From positions 88,168-152,167 of the forward strand of contig NZ_KB899661.1 of NCBI RefSeq assembly GCF_000378385.1: 64,000 bases of DNA. The letters run 5' to 3'. Origin of the DNA: Paenibacillus daejeonensis DSM 15491 (GTDB lineage Bacteria; Bacillota; Bacilli; Paenibacillales; Paenibacillaceae). The notes beneath the pieces are model-generated. The model had not been told where the DNA came from. It saw only the letters and a program-made list of their open reading frames with translations, and ran no database searches. Within the stretch, counting starts at the first letter, position 1. Every line of letters begins with the position of its first letter. The translations under genes and the position numbers were made by a program. This document shows positions 63,171-64,000 of the stretch, in pieces.

Positions 63171-63353
63171 CTAGGCCGCTTGCGACATCGGCAAGAATAG
63201 GGGGCTGCAAAGCACTTGATATCCGGGCAGATTGAAATTGGCAAACGCCCCATTGGCGTATAGAACCGTCGATGGATACGTAGCGGACCGTAGATTGCGT
63301 TCATCCGATAGAACAACGTGTTTCAGCTGGTCATTCTGCTGCCGTGGATTCAT
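63171..63353 (-). CDS. Possible 60-residue gene upstream of hen1
   Basis: The ATG at 63353 has an excellent SD (GGGAGGTG, eight bases before) and opens 60 codons beginning MNPRQQNDQLKHVVLSDERN and ending LFLPMSQAA. It has no membrane helix or known motif. It is followed after 50 bases by the terminator-like structure ahead of hen1. I do not recognise a family. Support is the SD, the length and the position; it could be a leader peptide for the RNA-repair operon or an independent small protein. Confidence 0.45.
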   Translation of the reverse strand: MNPRQQNDQLKHVVLSDERNLRSATYPSTVLYANGAFANFNLPGYQVLCSPLFLPMSQAA

Positions 63354-63429
63354 AAGCTTTGCACCTCCCTTTCGTTCGTGTTATAAATTTGGGTTCAAAA
63401 AGATCGATTTTCAGCACCGAGAAGGTTAA

Positions 63430-63575
63430 AGGCAGGAAGGGAATGAGGAGCGGAGCGTAGCCAAAGCTACGTGAGCAACGGAGTCCCGACTGCATTTAAG
63501 ATTCGATGTCGAACCTGCTTCGTCAGCATGTACTTCGTGATCAAAAGCGGGCTTTATGAACTTCCTTTCAAGTAT
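63430..63575. repeat. Probable dispersed non-coding repeat
   Basis: GAATGAGGAGCGGAG is followed by the hairpin CGTAGC-CAAA-GCTACG (63456-63471), a palindrome TTCGA-TG-TCGAA (63502-63513) and ACTTCGTGATCAAAAGCGGG. I recall near-identical strings in many Paenibacillus intergenic regions, but only one copy is in this window. The rest of 63361-63608 shows no gene. Confidence 0.4.
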
Positions 63576-63608
63576 GCTGACTATCATAGCATCGTATTTA
63601 AAAAGGTG

Positions 63609-64000
63609 TCAACTAGGAATTACCAGTTGCTGCTGCGGGGCTGGGGGATCTATTGGCGTTGCGGATTGGTATTCTTGGTTATAAATTTGCTCCATCTGCG
63701 ACAGTACCGCTTGGGCTTGCGTGGCAAACGGCAATGCTTTAATTTTTCCTTTGGCGAGCAGGCTTCCAGCCGGAGCGTCCCCCATGGCACCGTCGTAGAG
63801 CAAGCTGGCACCTCGGGTTGGGGGCGGGAAAAAGAACTTCATTAACGGCCTTACGTAGAAGGGCAAACCTGATCCGGTTCCTTTACGAAGGGTGTTGTTG
63901 GGGCCAGGGTCGACACTCCGCATAACAATCCCATGCTCTTGTTCCATGGCTGCCGCCGCTGCCTGTGTCCAGAGCGACATTGCCAGCTTGGTCGTGGCGT
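63609..64000 (-). CDS. SDR-family dehydrogenase, C-terminal part cut by the window edge
   Basis: The frame is open to the right edge. Before the first visible Met the reading is ATTKLA, the end of the short-chain dehydrogenase active-site motif YxxxK (the Tyr lies outside the window). MSLWTQAAAAAMEQEHGIVMRSVDPG follows, the helix and VNPG/VDPG strand-turn of SDR enzymes, then a substrate-loop region and a Gln/Pro-rich end. These are NAD(P)-dependent oxidoreductases; relatives of this kind act on retinol- or protochlorophyllide-like or simple alcohol substrates. Substrate unknown. Confidence 0.8.
   Translation of the reverse strand, partial: ATTKLAMSLWTQAAAAAMEQEHGIVMRSVDPGPNNTLRKGTGSGLPFYVRPLMKFFFPPPTRGASLLYDGAMGDAPAGSLLAKGKIKALPFATQAQAVLSQMEQIYNQEYQSATPIDPPAPQQQLVIPS

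Overview
This window looks like chromosome from a Paenibacillus-like member of the Firmicutes. It is GC-rich, and genes start behind strong GGAGG-type ribosome binding sites, several at GTG codons. It has many AraC-type regulators, YesM/YesN-like and DesK/DesR-like two-component pairs, and sugar ABC transporters that lack their own ATPase. I saw no rRNA, tRNA, integrase, transposase, phage or cas gene.

Layout. 1-7.3 kb holds ordinary genes: an AraC regulator tail, a PhyH-type dioxygenase, an envelope lipoprotein with an M15 peptidase, a beta-carbonic anhydrase, a CDF metal exporter, an MFS drug exporter with a detailed control region, and a VOC protein. 7.3-26.1 kb is the unusual part. It has a zinc-ribbon membrane protein with a hidden 50-residue membrane peptide, then rightward genes: a secreted/anchored VWA protein, a 1129-residue tubulin-like GTPase, an 815-residue partner, a second membrane VWA protein, a 211-residue protein, a zinc-ribbon TRAFAC-type GTPase, and a 1061-residue membrane-anchored GTPase-associated protein. 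A convergent ParM-like actin with a small ParR-like partner faces them. Two cytoskeletal NTPase families, a switch GTPase and extracellular metal-dependent VWA domains therefore sit side by side. I read this as a membrane-linked signalling or cytoskeletal machine of unknown purpose.

26.4-34.1 kb is a LacI-controlled glycoside operon (GH35 beta-galactosidase, two permeases, binding protein) with two visible operators. 34.2-39.1 kb has sugar or polyol oxidation genes: two Gfo/Idh/MocA dehydrogenases, a DUF993 aldolase-like protein and a TIM-barrel isomerase. 39.3-45.0 kb has a DesKR-like pair behind a DUF418 membrane protein, two AraC regulators and a small membrane protein. 45.9-53.9 kb has a sulfatase, two permeases and a binding protein, with a divergent YesN/YesM-like pair and direct repeats in the shared promoter region; the likely job is uptake and desulfation of a sulfated glycan. 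54.4-58.3 kb has a cysteine desulfidase, an RCC1/copper-amine-oxidase-N secreted protein and a DUF368 protein. 58.7-63.4 kb has a Pnkp/Hen1 RNA-repair operon with a membrane peptide downstream and a possible small peptide gene upstream. The window ends in an SDR dehydrogenase.

The second unusual signal is in the spaces between genes. At least eight large intergenic regions carry short imperfect repeats with different core sequences. In seven of them neighbouring copies are spaced exactly or almost exactly 51 bp (50-51). Three arrays have two copies in one orientation and two in the other around a dyad. A pair of MITE-like elements (19.55-19.78 kb and 35.52-35.68 kb) adds to this. Coordinates, spacings and motifs were read by eye from the sequence. 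Family assignments rest on recognised motifs, not database searches.
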